From assembly GCA_024403235.1 (NCBI GenBank), contig JAKSSF010000001.1, positions 82,259 through 146,258 of the forward strand: DNA of 64,000 nucleotides, read 5' to 3'. The translations under genes and the position numbers were made by a program. The notes beneath the pieces were generated by a model that made no database searches, was not told the origin of the DNA, and saw only the letters and a list, made by a program, of their open reading frames with translations. Positions 45,634 to 54,106 of the stretch are shown in pieces. This DNA comes from Lachnospiraceae bacterium (GTDB lineage: Bacteria; Bacillota; Clostridia; Lachnospirales; Lachnospiraceae). How positions within the stretch are numbered: position 1 is the stretch's first letter; every line of letters starts with the position of its first letter.

Positions 45634-46209
45634 TCAATCTAATGGCAAATACATGGGTTCATTCTTATTAATTTCCATGTTCTGTTCTTTCTCCATAAAA
45701 TCAGCAAAATCGTGAAAAAGATTTCTCTGATAAAATCTTTTCGCTTTTTTATCTGCATACAAAAGAATATATTTTACAGCAATCTTCTCCTCTGATAATT
45801 TGACACAAATTTTAATAGCTTCACATAATATAGCATCACTAAAATAAAAATGGTCATCTGGATCGCTACTAGCTTCTGATATAGCATCCATATGAATTTT
45901 TTGATATTTAGTATTTATTGCAAATATATCAATTTTTATAGCTGGCAAGACATGGACATAATTTCCTTGCCTGTGAATAATCCCAGACGCAGCCAAAGAA
46001 AATATCCCTATTATTTCATTTGTATTTAAATCAACTACTTTATAAGGTAAACCGTCTGTTGTATCAACATCATTGTTAATTATTAGTTCTTTTTGAATAT
46101 ATCTATCTAAATTTTCATTTCCACAAGAAAAAGCCTGAATCAAATTGATATCTTCAGGCTTAATCAAATCATATTTGTACTCTATATTCTCACCGTACAA
46201 GTCTTTCAT
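45634..46209 (-). CDS. GNAT-type acetyltransferase, candidate toxin
   Basis: A 191-residue GNAT-fold protein. Signs are an N-terminal Asp/Asn-rich entry (LIKPEDINLIQAFSCGNEN), KVVDLNTNEIIGIFSLAASG, a long helix (FSDAILCEAIKICVKLSEE), KYILLYADKKAKRFYQRNLF (the acetyl-CoA-side A-KRFY-xxLF motif) and an acidic tail. TacT-like GNAT toxins of type II toxin-antitoxin systems show this plan and acetylate aminoacyl-tRNA. It overlaps the preceding small gene as ATGA, typical for TA pairs. I cannot exclude an ordinary acetyltransferase. It stands alone between two polysaccharide genes, suggesting insertion. Confidence 0.62.
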   Translation of the reverse strand: MKDLYGENIEYKYDLIKPEDINLIQAFSCGNENLDRYIQKELIINNDVDTTDGLPYKVVDLNTNEIIGIFSLAASGIIHRQGNYVHVLPAIKIDIFAINTKYQKIHMDAISEASSDPDDHFYFSDAILCEAIKICVKLSEEKIAVKYILLYADKKAKRFYQRNLFHDFADFMEKEQNMEINKNEPMYLPLD

Positions 46210-46406
46210 TTGTCACTTTTAGATGCTACATCGCCAGTCTTAGTTTTTCTCTTTTCGTATCTTCGTATAGCATCAGAACTTGTATTAACTTTTTGAGCAA
46301 AAAATTCTTCTGCTTTTTTACTATTCAATATAAACGCACCGTTCACAGGTTTCGAAACTGCTGCCATTGTATCATCCCTTTCTTTAGATTTCGTTTTATA
46401 TGCCAT
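46206..46406 (-). CDS. Small basic protein, candidate antitoxin
   Basis: A 66-residue Lys-rich protein upstream of and overlapping the GNAT gene by 4 nt. It has a central NGAFILNSKKAEEFFAQKVN segment, resembling the toxin-binding helix of DUF1778-like antitoxins (here the order is reversed), and a basic tail (AIRRYEKRKTKTGDVASKSD). A GGGGG site precedes the ATG. The DNA-binding half expected in an antitoxin is not clearly visible, so the assignment rests on size, charge and gene order. Confidence 0.5.
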   Translation of the reverse strand: MAYKTKSKERDDTMAAVSKPVNGAFILNSKKAEEFFAQKVNTSSDAIRRYEKRKTKTGDVASKSDK

Positions 46407-46522
46407 ACAAACATCCCCCTTACCATAGATAAAAGTATCATTTGTAAAAGTTAATATTTGTATTCAATGCTTTCAATTTTGTAAATACAGCATATCATAT
46501 TTCTTATTAAAAAAGCAATATA

Positions 46523-47617
46523 TTAACGGCATTTCATCAATATATATTCTTCCCACTGTCCATTCACCTTATCCGGGTGCAACTCTTGGCAAAGTTTATA
46601 GGCATTTTTACTATAGGTTTCCCACAAGGATTCATCTTCTAAAATGGTTTTTATGGCTGCTGCCATAGCATCCACATCTCCTACAGGTACCAAAATACCA
46701 TTTTCTTTTCCTTCCATCAGCTCCTTGGGCCCACCACAAGGGCAATCTGTCGATACTGCCGGTACCCCCAGTGCCAAGGCTTCCATTAAAGAATTGGGCA
46801 TACCCTCGGTATTAGAGGGTAATACAAATAATTTGGCGGTTTGAAGTCGTTCTTTTACATCTGTAATAGCGCCGGTGAAGATAACACGACTTCGCCAATC
46901 TTCCTTCTGATCAAGATAGGTTTGCAAATCCGGTAGGCTTTCGCCATCGCCATGTATCACAAGGGTGTATTCCGGTACTTCTGCCGCGATTTTTGCAAAT
47001 GCATCAATCAGCAGCTTTTGATTTTTATTCTCATCTACACGGCCTACGGTTACGATTTTCTTTTCCCTTGGTCCGGTATAATACTCTCCGATAAAATGAG
47101 GGTTCAAAGGATTGTCCAGAATCACTGCTTTCTTTTGAATCCACTTGGGGAAATAAGCCTTTGCATCCCTGGTTTGGAGAATCAGTCCTGTGGATAATCC
47201 CATTAAGGTTTTGGACAATACTCTTGTCAGGGTATTGTAGTACTCTTCTTTAGGCTCCCCTCTGACAGAGGTCAATACCGGAATGTGTAATCCAAAAGCC
47301 GTCAGGATTGCCATAAAATTATTTTTCCCAATGAAGGAAATAATACAATCCGGCTTTGTATCTTTCCAAATATTTCTTAACTTCTGATATCGTCTGTAGA
47401 AATTCTTCACTCGATTAGTGGTTTCTTCTTTTGGTGTAATGTCAGATAGAATTCTCTCTACGCCGTCCGGAAGGTCATATTCTGTTTCTGCGATATAGGT
47501 GGTAACCAAAACGACTCTATATCCCTTGTCCCTCAAGGATTGGGAGAGATTTAGAATCACACGCTGTGCACCACCCTTTGCCAAGCTGGCAATATAAAAT
47601 GCAATGGTTTTCTTCAT
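46523..47617 (-). CDS. GT4 glycosyltransferase
   Basis: A 364-residue GT-B-fold family 4 transferase of the type that starts KKTIAFYIASLAKGGAQRVI. It has KKIVTVGRVDENKNQKLLI in the donor domain and NTEGMPNSLMEALALGVPAV (E-x7-E motif). The start is taken at the second Met (47617), which has GGAAAG 7 nt upstream; the ORF's first ATG (47632) lies within the stop of the preceding gene's ribosome region and has none. It belongs to the same subgroup as the GT4 at 51254 (both end STDCPCGG). Asparagine-synthetase genes flank it. Confidence 0.87.
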   Translation of the reverse strand: MKKTIAFYIASLAKGGAQRVILNLSQSLRDKGYRVVLVTTYIAETEYDLPDGVERILSDITPKEETTNRVKNFYRRYQKLRNIWKDTKPDCIISFIGKNNFMAILTAFGLHIPVLTSVRGEPKEEYYNTLTRVLSKTLMGLSTGLILQTRDAKAYFPKWIQKKAVILDNPLNPHFIGEYYTGPREKKIVTVGRVDENKNQKLLIDAFAKIAAEVPEYTLVIHGDGESLPDLQTYLDQKEDWRSRVIFTGAITDVKERLQTAKLFVLPSNTEGMPNSLMEALALGVPAVSTDCPCGGPKELMEGKENGILVPVGDVDAMAAAIKTILEDESLWETYSKNAYKLCQELHPDKVNGQWEEYILMKCR

Positions 47618-47638
47618 CAAGATACTTTCCATTCTCTA

Positions 47639-49531
47639 TTACTGCTGTATCACATTCCTGTACTGTGCCCACCACTTCTGGAACACATAAAAGGCCCAAA
47701 CCATACGGGAGTAGTTTTCTCCACTACCGGCGCCCTTGTCTCCTTGTGACAGGTAGCGCCCGATAAATTTTGCAGTGTAATCTGGCGCAAAAATACCTTG
47801 CTTCTCCAAGAAGTTACTAGCACTATAGGTCTGTAATTCTTCTCGCAATGGACCTCGTAACCACTGGTCCAAAGGCACAGAAAAGCCCACCTTAGGACGC
47901 TCCAACAACTCTTTTGGAATATAATCATAGGCCAATTCCTTTAAGATATATTTCTTCGATCCATTATGGTACTTATATTTATGGGGCAATGTGAAGGAAA
48001 ACTCCATCACATGCTTATCCAAAATCGGGCAGCGATTTTCCAAAGAATAGCGCATAGAAGCTCGGTCTACCTTACACAGAATATCCCCCGGCAGATAGGT
48101 TACCATATCCAAAAGCATACGGCGAATCATCCAGTCTTTTTCCACAAACTGCTGCTCATCCGGGAAACGATAGGTTAAGCTATCTCCCAACACCATTTTC
48201 TCTGCCACCTGGCTTTGCTTTAGTCCAAAAGGCTGCACTTTACTGGGATTTTCCTGGTTACCGGCTACAATCTGTACTTTTCCCGGAAGCATCTCCATCA
48301 ATTTCATCTGCTTAAAGCCCGGCATCTGACATACATCATAGACCAAAGTGCCTACACTATCCAACTTCTGCATATCCTGAAGCATCTTGTAATTGTTGTA
48401 CCCACAGAAGAATTCATCTCCACCGTCTCCGGACAGTGCTACCGTAACCTGTTGCTTGGCCAGTTTACTAACCATCATGGTAGGAATCTGGGAGCTGTCT
48501 GCAAAGGGCTCATCATAGAAAGTACACAGGTCCTGAATCAGGTCAAACATATCCTGTTCCCCAATATACAATTCTGTATGATTGGTGCCCAAATGTTTGG
48601 CTACTTCTTTTGCATACTCTGCTTCATTATGGGATTTATCCTCAAAACCGATGGAAAAGGTTTTCACCGGCTGTTCACTGGCATCCTGTGCTAAGGCTGT
48701 GACCAAAGAAGAATCATAGCCACCGCTCAGGAAAGTACCTAAGGGCACATCAGAAATCATACGCAAAGCTACCGAACGCTGTAATTTCTTCTTCAGTTCT
48801 TCTTTTGCTTCTGCAAAAGAACCTTGGAATGTATTCTTTTTTTCTTCATAAAGCTTTGCCACATCCCAGTATTTTTTTGTTTCTACCTTGCCACGGCAGA
48901 AGGATAAAATACTACCCGGCTCTAATTTATACACATTCTGGAAAATAGAATCCGGTGCATTGATATACTGATTGGTTAAGAAGCGCACCAAATAATCTTG
49001 TCGAAGCTTCTCTGTAAAACCAGGACAAACCATAATGGCCTTTAGTTCTGAGGCAAACACCAGGTTTTCCCCATCCAGCCAATAGTATAAGGGCTTTTTT
49101 CCAATAGGATCTCGCATCAAATGCAGAGTCTGATCTTCTCTATCATAAATAGCGATAGCAAACATACCGTTAAAATGGTGCACGCAGTCCAAGCCCCATT
49201 TTAAGTAGGCCGCCAAAATCACTTCCGAATCACAGGTGGATTTGAAGGGATAGTCTTTCAATTCTTCCTTTAATTCTAAATAATTATAGATTTCTCCATT
49301 GAAAACGATGGTAATTCGATGATCCACCGAATTCATAGGCTGATGTCCTAAAATAGATAAATCCAAAATAGAAAGCCTTCTATGAGCCAGACCGACAGAA
49401 TAGTGGTCTTTTCCCATATACATCTCAGTCCCCTTATCATTGGGTCCACGATGTTTCATTGTATTATTCATGGCAGCCAACTGCTCCATGGAGATATCTC
49501 GTTTGCTATAAAAACCACAAATACCGCACAT
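47639..49531 (-). CDS. asnB: AsnB-type glutamine-dependent amidotransferase (2)
   Basis: A 630-residue paralogue of the enzyme at 43696, clearly diverged. Cys2 (MCGICGFYS), HRGPNDKG, FNGEIYNYLELKEEL and the ATP loop LSGGYDSSLV (full SGG) are present, with KVDRASMRYSLENRCPILD in the C-terminal domain. Two copies in one locus suggest two amidation targets, or amidation of two acidic sugars, rather than amino-acid supply. A GGAG site lies 10 nt before the ATG and an extended-minus-ten promoter lies in the gap upstream, so this gene can start a transcript. The C-terminus is within 22 nt of the following GT4 start. Confidence 0.9.
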   Translation of the reverse strand: MCGICGFYSKRDISMEQLAAMNNTMKHRGPNDKGTEMYMGKDHYSVGLAHRRLSILDLSILGHQPMNSVDHRITIVFNGEIYNYLELKEELKDYPFKSTCDSEVILAAYLKWGLDCVHHFNGMFAIAIYDREDQTLHLMRDPIGKKPLYYWLDGENLVFASELKAIMVCPGFTEKLRQDYLVRFLTNQYINAPDSIFQNVYKLEPGSILSFCRGKVETKKYWDVAKLYEEKKNTFQGSFAEAKEELKKKLQRSVALRMISDVPLGTFLSGGYDSSLVTALAQDASEQPVKTFSIGFEDKSHNEAEYAKEVAKHLGTNHTELYIGEQDMFDLIQDLCTFYDEPFADSSQIPTMMVSKLAKQQVTVALSGDGGDEFFCGYNNYKMLQDMQKLDSVGTLVYDVCQMPGFKQMKLMEMLPGKVQIVAGNQENPSKVQPFGLKQSQVAEKMVLGDSLTYRFPDEQQFVEKDWMIRRMLLDMVTYLPGDILCKVDRASMRYSLENRCPILDKHVMEFSFTLPHKYKYHNGSKKYILKELAYDYIPKELLERPKVGFSVPLDQWLRGPLREELQTYSASNFLEKQGIFAPDYTAKFIGRYLSQGDKGAGSGENYSRMVWAFYVFQKWWAQYRNVIQQ

Positions 49532-49590
49532 GCTATGCTGTCTCCTTATAAGGACTAATACCTTTCTTGTAATATATCCCTAATGCATAC

Positions 49591-49619
49591 ATTATATCAA
49601 ATAGGGGTTGGAATGGAAA
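49591..49619 (-). promoter_or_regulatory. Promoter upstream of asnB (2)
   Basis: On the minus strand TTTCCA (49619-49614), 17 nt ending in TGA, then TATAAT (49596-49591): an extended -10 promoter with a weak -35. The start is expected near 49584, about 53 nt before the asnB ATG. It overlaps nothing but lies just after the ATPase gene's end (49632). Confidence 0.52.
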
Positions 49620-49631
49620 GAAATAGGTAGA

Positions 49632-51050
49632 TTAACGAAATAAATCTTCCATGCGAATGGATACCTGGATTTCTCCGGAATAAGCAGTATCCATAAGTCC
49701 GTATGTCGTAATTAGAGTGGGGTGTATCGCATATTTCGTTCCACTAAGTGTTCTAAAATCCTGCATCTTTCTCTGGATTGCTCTATATTCTTTTTCCTGC
49801 AGACTATACTCTGATCCGGAATATTTCATTTCGCACAGATTGATAACCTGATCTTTTCGCACAATCAACAGATCTATTTGAGATCCCCAGATACCTTTTT
49901 CCTTATCCTCTTTGCAATACCAGGCATTTACCTCTGTCATCACACCGGGAATCCCCAGTTTTTCTTTAATTTGTGGAATATGGTGCAAACACACCATTTC
50001 AAAAGCAAGCCCCATCCATGTATTTACCATTGGAGTGTTAATCTGATTACTCCAAAAATGTTCATCTGTATTCTTTTTCTCTAAAAATCTGTAATAGAAA
50101 AGTGTGAAATGATCTATTAACTGGTACAAAGCTCCTTTTTTCTTCATTCCAAAAGCCGAATATTTTCTGATAAATCCGCAGCTTTCCAGTTCCTCCAATT
50201 TCACTGTTAAATCTCCGGAATTATCACATTGAATTCCTGCAATAATTTCCTCTCTGGTCATTCCAAATTTCTTTTTTGCCAGACACTCTACAATCTTTAT
50301 ATATTTTTCAGGATTCTTGAAAATAGATGCATATAAATATTTGTATTCCTCTTTTAGCGGAGCATTCTCTGAAAACAAAATCGCATCAATATTTTGGGAA
50401 AGACTCAGTCCTTTCTCTAAAAATCCCCAATAATATGGAACTCCGCCAAAAATCATATAATACTGTAAAATTTGTCCTCTTGTAAGAGACAACTGGTTTT
50501 GTTGCACATATTCTTCGCATTCTTTCAAGGTGAAAGCTCGCAAGTTCATTTGCTTTGTCAAGCGATTATATAGCCCGCCTTTATTGTGAACCACCTTGGA
50601 AAGCATCCAAGAGGTGGCAGACGCACATACAATCAAAACAACATCGTTCCTGGCAGAGGCAAATCCGTTCCAAAAATTTTCCAAGGCCATAATCATATTG
50701 CTTTTCTGCGTATCCATCCAGGACAATTCATCTATAAAAATAATTTTTCTTTTTTCTTTCGAGGTTCTAACCAAGTCCTTCAAAGAATCGAATGCTTCTA
50801 ACCAAGTCCCGGGTGTCTTTTGGCATTCATATCCAGCATCTTTCAAAGATGAATAAAATGCAAAAAGCTGCTCCTTCATACCACCACCGGACAATCCTGC
50901 ATGTTGAAAAGTAAATCTTTGCCCAAAGGTTTCTCGGATCAAATAGGTTTTCCCGATTCTCCTGCGTCCATATATGGCAATAAAATGGGACTTTGTGTCC
51001 TGCAATGCACTATTTAAGATTTCTTGTTCTTTACTTCTGCCTATTATCAT
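49632..51050 (-). CDS. AAA ATPase with DUF234-like C-terminus (2)
   Basis: A 472-residue ATPase of the same archaeal AAA type as the one at 29691. Walker A GRRRIGKT is at 28-35 and Walker B FIDELS has D107-E108. The winged-helix section (GMTREEIIAGIQ) is followed by a C-terminal nuclease-like part (WGSQIDLLIVRK, NLCEMKYSGSEYSLQ) with the D...E-x-K pattern of PD-(D/E)XK folds. Identity to the first copy looks low. An AAAGGTG site precedes the ATG. The promoter and a 15-bp inverted repeat sit in its leader. It separates two GT4 genes, so it is probably an insertion into the polysaccharide locus. Confidence 0.8.
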   Translation of the reverse strand: MIIGRSKEQEILNSALQDTKSHFIAIYGRRRIGKTYLIRETFGQRFTFQHAGLSGGGMKEQLFAFYSSLKDAGYECQKTPGTWLEAFDSLKDLVRTSKEKRKIIFIDELSWMDTQKSNMIMALENFWNGFASARNDVVLIVCASATSWMLSKVVHNKGGLYNRLTKQMNLRAFTLKECEEYVQQNQLSLTRGQILQYYMIFGGVPYYWGFLEKGLSLSQNIDAILFSENAPLKEEYKYLYASIFKNPEKYIKIVECLAKKKFGMTREEIIAGIQCDNSGDLTVKLEELESCGFIRKYSAFGMKKKGALYQLIDHFTLFYYRFLEKKNTDEHFWSNQINTPMVNTWMGLAFEMVCLHHIPQIKEKLGIPGVMTEVNAWYCKEDKEKGIWGSQIDLLIVRKDQVINLCEMKYSGSEYSLQEKEYRAIQRKMQDFRTLSGTKYAIHPTLITTYGLMDTAYSGEIQVSIRMEDLFR

Positions 51051-51120
51051 ACTTTTACCTTTTCACCTTTTGGCATCTCTTATTTTGTAAATACGGTTGA
51101 ATTTTTCTCTTTATATGGAT

Positions 51121-51169
51121 TTATACTTTGCTTAATCTATTATTTTTTCTCACTTTAAGCAAAGTATAA
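51121..51169. repeat. 15-bp inverted repeat in the leader of the second DUF234 ATPase
   Basis: TTATACTTTGCTTAA (51121-51135) and its exact complement TTAAGCAAAGTATAA (51155-51169) flank 19 nt. The outer arm includes the TATACT -10 box of the ATPase promoter, so a protein bound to both arms would cover the promoter and the start site. Confidence 0.8.
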
Positions 51170-51191
51170 TCTATTTTTAGTCTGTATTCAA
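51163..51191 (-). promoter_or_regulatory. Promoter of the second DUF234 ATPase gene
   Basis: On the minus strand TTGAAT (51191-51186), 17 nt, TATACT (51168-51163). The -10 box lies in the upstream arm of the inverted repeat at 51121-51169. Confidence 0.55.
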
Positions 51192-51202
51192 GCCCATATA
51201 GC

Positions 51203-51255
51203 AAATATACTCTGCTTAATCTCTATTTTTTATAAAGATTAAGCAGAGTATATTT
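51203..51255. repeat. 20-bp inverted repeat, related to the neighbouring one
   Basis: AAATATACTCTGCTTAATCT (51203-51222) and its exact complement (51236-51255) flank 13 nt. The arms share TATACTxTGCTTAA with the repeat at 51121-51169. The right arm overlaps the stop codon of the GT4 gene at 51254. There is no T-run after the stem on the minus strand, so it does not look like an ordinary terminator. Confidence 0.82.
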
Positions 51256-52357
51256 ACATATTTTTTATAGTTTTCTGAATATAGTCCTTCCACTGCTCGA
51301 ATACTTTTTCCAGGGTAGCTTCCTGCAGTCGCGCTCTTGCTTTTTTGCCTATGGCTTCTGCTCCTTCCGGATGGTCAATGTAGAATACCATTGCGTTTGT
51401 CAGTGCTTTTTCATCTCCTACCGGTGTCAACTGGCCCGTTTCCATGTGTGTAATCCAATATCTGCTGCCACCACAAGGGCAATCTGTACTAATTACCGGT
51501 AGCCCCAGTGCCATAGCTTCCATCAGGGCATTTGGCATGCCTTCATAGTTGGATGGCAGAACAAACATAGCCGCATCTGCCAAATCTTTTTCTAAAGTGG
51601 AGCTAAGGCCCATGAAGTGGACTCTATCTTGTAACTCCTTTTTCCCGTTCACATAGCTATGGAGCTGCTCTTTACACTCATCTAACGCACCATCTCCGTA
51701 AAGGTATAAGTCATAGTTCGGATATCTTTGCAATAAACTTTCAAAAGCTTTTACCAACAGCATTTGATTCTTTTGCTGTACCAATCGACCCACTGTCACG
51801 ATTTTTTTTGCAGGTACCTGTCTGGTTGCCTGTAAATATTTCTCATTTACAGGATTACAAATAATGGTAGATTTCTTTTGCAATACTGGATCAAAAAATT
51901 CCTTTGCTTCCTCTGTTTGAAATACGCATCCATCGGCTTTATTCAGAAACAGTTTATTCACCAATTGATTCTTTTTTCCCACATAATCGATCTTAGGGTC
52001 ATTTCTTACCGAAACAATAACAGGTGTCTTTAATCCAGTGGTAGCCATCATGGCACGATAGTTTGCCTTCACACAAAAAGAAATCACTAAGTCTGGGTTT
52101 TCTAATTGAATAGCCTTCCGAAGATTGGCCATACGACACCACTGTTTCATCAGCCTGGAAGCTTGCTCCTGCTTCTGCGTCAATCCCACATGAATGCGTC
52201 GCACCTGCTCCGGCAGTTCATATTCATTTTCTTCTTGCCACTCTGTGGCAATCACCACATCAACACCATCTTTTGCAAAGCAGCCGGAAAGCAGGGTTAC
52301 CACTCGTTCTGCGCCACCTCGTCCTAAAGCGTTAATGTGAAACATTATTTTTTTCAT
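51254..52357 (-). CDS. GT4 glycosyltransferase
   Basis: A 367-residue GT-B-fold family 4 transferase: KKIMFHINALGRGGAERVVT at the start, KIVTVGRLVQQKNQMLLVKA in the donor domain and NYEGMPNALMEAMALGLPVI (E-x7-E), then STDCPCGG. I use the ATG at 52357, where homology begins; the longer ORF starts at 52384. Neither has a good ribosome site, so the start is uncertain. Its stop overlaps the 20-bp inverted repeat. It shares its layout with the GT4 at 46523, a likely duplicate. Confidence 0.86.
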   Translation of the reverse strand: MKKIMFHINALGRGGAERVVTLLSGCFAKDGVDVVIATEWQEENEYELPEQVRRIHVGLTQKQEQASRLMKQWCRMANLRKAIQLENPDLVISFCVKANYRAMMATTGLKTPVIVSVRNDPKIDYVGKKNQLVNKLFLNKADGCVFQTEEAKEFFDPVLQKKSTIICNPVNEKYLQATRQVPAKKIVTVGRLVQQKNQMLLVKAFESLLQRYPNYDLYLYGDGALDECKEQLHSYVNGKKELQDRVHFMGLSSTLEKDLADAAMFVLPSNYEGMPNALMEAMALGLPVISTDCPCGGSRYWITHMETGQLTPVGDEKALTNAMVFYIDHPEGAEAIGKKARARLQEATLEKVFEQWKDYIQKTIKNM

Positions 52358-52503
52358 AGTATTTGCTTTAGCCTTATCAAACATTTAGAAAATTTTTTAT
52401 ATCAACACATTCTTGTATTTTACCAAAATTCACTCATTTATCCTGCTTTTGCTCTGCATCCTGCGACCATTTCTCTACACGCCACGATCACTTTCTCTAT
52501 ACA

Positions 52504-53739
52504 CTACAACCATTGGTTGGAAAGATAAAACCGCTGCAGTTTCTCTGCCTGTTCTGCCACATCAAAACCTGCTGCCTTTACTACATTGGCATAATTCTCT
52601 CTTGCATCTATTGTTTTTTTACGAATTGTCTCTAACTTCTCTGCCCACACTTCAGGACTTTCTGTGATATTCACATACTCCATCAATTCCGTCACCGCTG
52701 CTTCTCTGGTAATAGTATCCGATAACAAACCTGGCAAACCACAAGCTTGTGCCTCAATCGCAGTACCTGGCAAGCCTTCATAAAAAGAAGGTAACAAGAA
52801 GCAATCCAAAGCATTGTAGTACCGATATACATCACTGTGATTGCCTAAGAAAAGCACCTTATTCTCAATTCCCAATTCTTTCGCCTGTGCTTTGGTTTCT
52901 TCCATCGTCGGGCCATCCCCTAGTAGCAGTAATACTGAATTGGGATTCTTTTTACAGTATGCTGCCATAATCTGAAGCAAGTACTTATGGTTTTTGACCG
53001 GTGAAAACCGTCCTACATGGCCCAGGGCAAAGGTATTGTCATCTATTTTTAGCTTGTCATAATATGAATTTTCTGCTTCAGTCTTATCACTAGTTTCAGT
53101 GCTTTCATAGATTGGGTTCAACTCTGTACTTGCATTTTTTCGTTTTTCAATCAACAAGCCCAGTTCATCCCGAACCTGTTTTCTTACTTCCTGCTGAAAT
53201 GCAAACTTATCTACCGGTATGGCATTGGGAAAGAAGCGAACCATGCCTGCATCCACTGCCTTTTCCCCAAACACAGAATTTCCCGCTTCTTTGGAACAGG
53301 TCAACAGAGTATCTGCCTGCTTCCAAAGATTTCTTCGTAAGAACCTGGTAAGTTTTCCTTTTACCCCCGGCTCTACTCCAGCACTTCTTGCATGGGCAAT
53401 GGTTTTCTTACCCATCTTTTTCGCAATAGGCAGATAAATTCCTGCAGTACTGGTCATATGACCATGGACCGTCCGAATTTCCGGATGTAGTTGCAAGAGT
53501 TCTTTCCACGCCTTACGATATTCTATATCATTTATTACTTTAAATCTGGGCAGGTGATATACTTTTCCTCCCAGACTCTCGATTTCTTCTTCATATGCAC
53601 ATCGATCCGTAGTGTGTTCCACGAAGTGAAACTGCACCTTTTCTCTGTCGATAGCACGGTACAAATCCATGATACGGCTTTCTGCGCCACCACGGTCCAG
53701 TCTGCCATTTACATGTAATACGATATAAGGGTTTGCCAT
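52504..53739 (-). CDS. GT4 glycosyltransferase (GT1-like)
   Basis: A 411-residue GT-B transferase. The start YIVLHVNGRLDRGGAESRIM belongs to the EpsF-type subfamily; VRTVHGHMTSTAGIYLPIAK holds the acceptor-site HxH-type region, LGHVGRFSPVKNHKYLLQIM the donor domain, and YEGLPGTAIEAQACGLPGLL the E-x7-E motif. A Ser/Thr/Glu-rich insert of about 30 residues (around 205-235, ELNPIYESTETSDKTEAENS) is unusual for the family. AGAGGGC precedes the ATG. It lies next to the 63-bp tandem array on its upstream side. Confidence 0.87.
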   Translation of the reverse strand: MANPYIVLHVNGRLDRGGAESRIMDLYRAIDREKVQFHFVEHTTDRCAYEEEIESLGGKVYHLPRFKVINDIEYRKAWKELLQLHPEIRTVHGHMTSTAGIYLPIAKKMGKKTIAHARSAGVEPGVKGKLTRFLRRNLWKQADTLLTCSKEAGNSVFGEKAVDAGMVRFFPNAIPVDKFAFQQEVRKQVRDELGLLIEKRKNASTELNPIYESTETSDKTEAENSYYDKLKIDDNTFALGHVGRFSPVKNHKYLLQIMAAYCKKNPNSVLLLLGDGPTMEETKAQAKELGIENKVLFLGNHSDVYRYYNALDCFLLPSFYEGLPGTAIEAQACGLPGLLSDTITREAAVTELMEYVNITESPEVWAEKLETIRKKTIDARENYANVVKAAGFDVAEQAEKLQRFYLSNQWL

Positions 53740-53787
53740 TCTTTTAGCCCTCTTTTCTGTAAGATTTTGTCGCGTAACGACTTGTAT

Positions 53788-54030
53788 CCTTGCAGATTTT
53801 TACATTTTTCTAATTATCTGTAAGGTTTGCGCCATACTTACAGTCTCGTCCTTACAGATTTCTCACTTTTTTCTGGGTTTCTGTAAGGACTGAAGCATAC
53901 TGACACCCACCGCCTTACAGATTTACTACTTTTTCTGATTTTTTTGTAAGGTCTGCATCACACTAACATTTACAGCCTTACAGATTTTTAGCATTTTTCT
54001 CGTATTCCGTAAAATATTAAATTTTATGAT
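53788..54030. repeat. 62-63-bp tandem array of hairpin units
   Basis: Units begin at 53788, 53850, 53913 and 53976 with CCTTACAG (first copy CCTTGCAG); the last is cut off after about 50 bp. Each unit runs CCTTACAGATTT ... ACTTTTTCTG ... TCTGTAAGG, an imperfect hairpin with arms CCTTACAGA and TCTGTAAGG, followed by a variable but related second half containing CATACTxACA. The array fills most of the 366-bp gap between a GT4 gene and a deacetylase gene. I see no ORF in it. Confidence 0.85.
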
Positions 54031-54106
54031 ATAAAAGCAAAAGGACTAAAAATCACACAAGTAAAAACACGCAAATAAAAGCCATGCATGACAAAAAATA
54101 TCACAA

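Noticed and set aside
53788..54030. CRISPR array
   Set aside because: Units are 62-63 bp with both halves related between units and internal hairpins; there are no unique spacers, no constant 24-36 bp repeat and no cas gene nearby.
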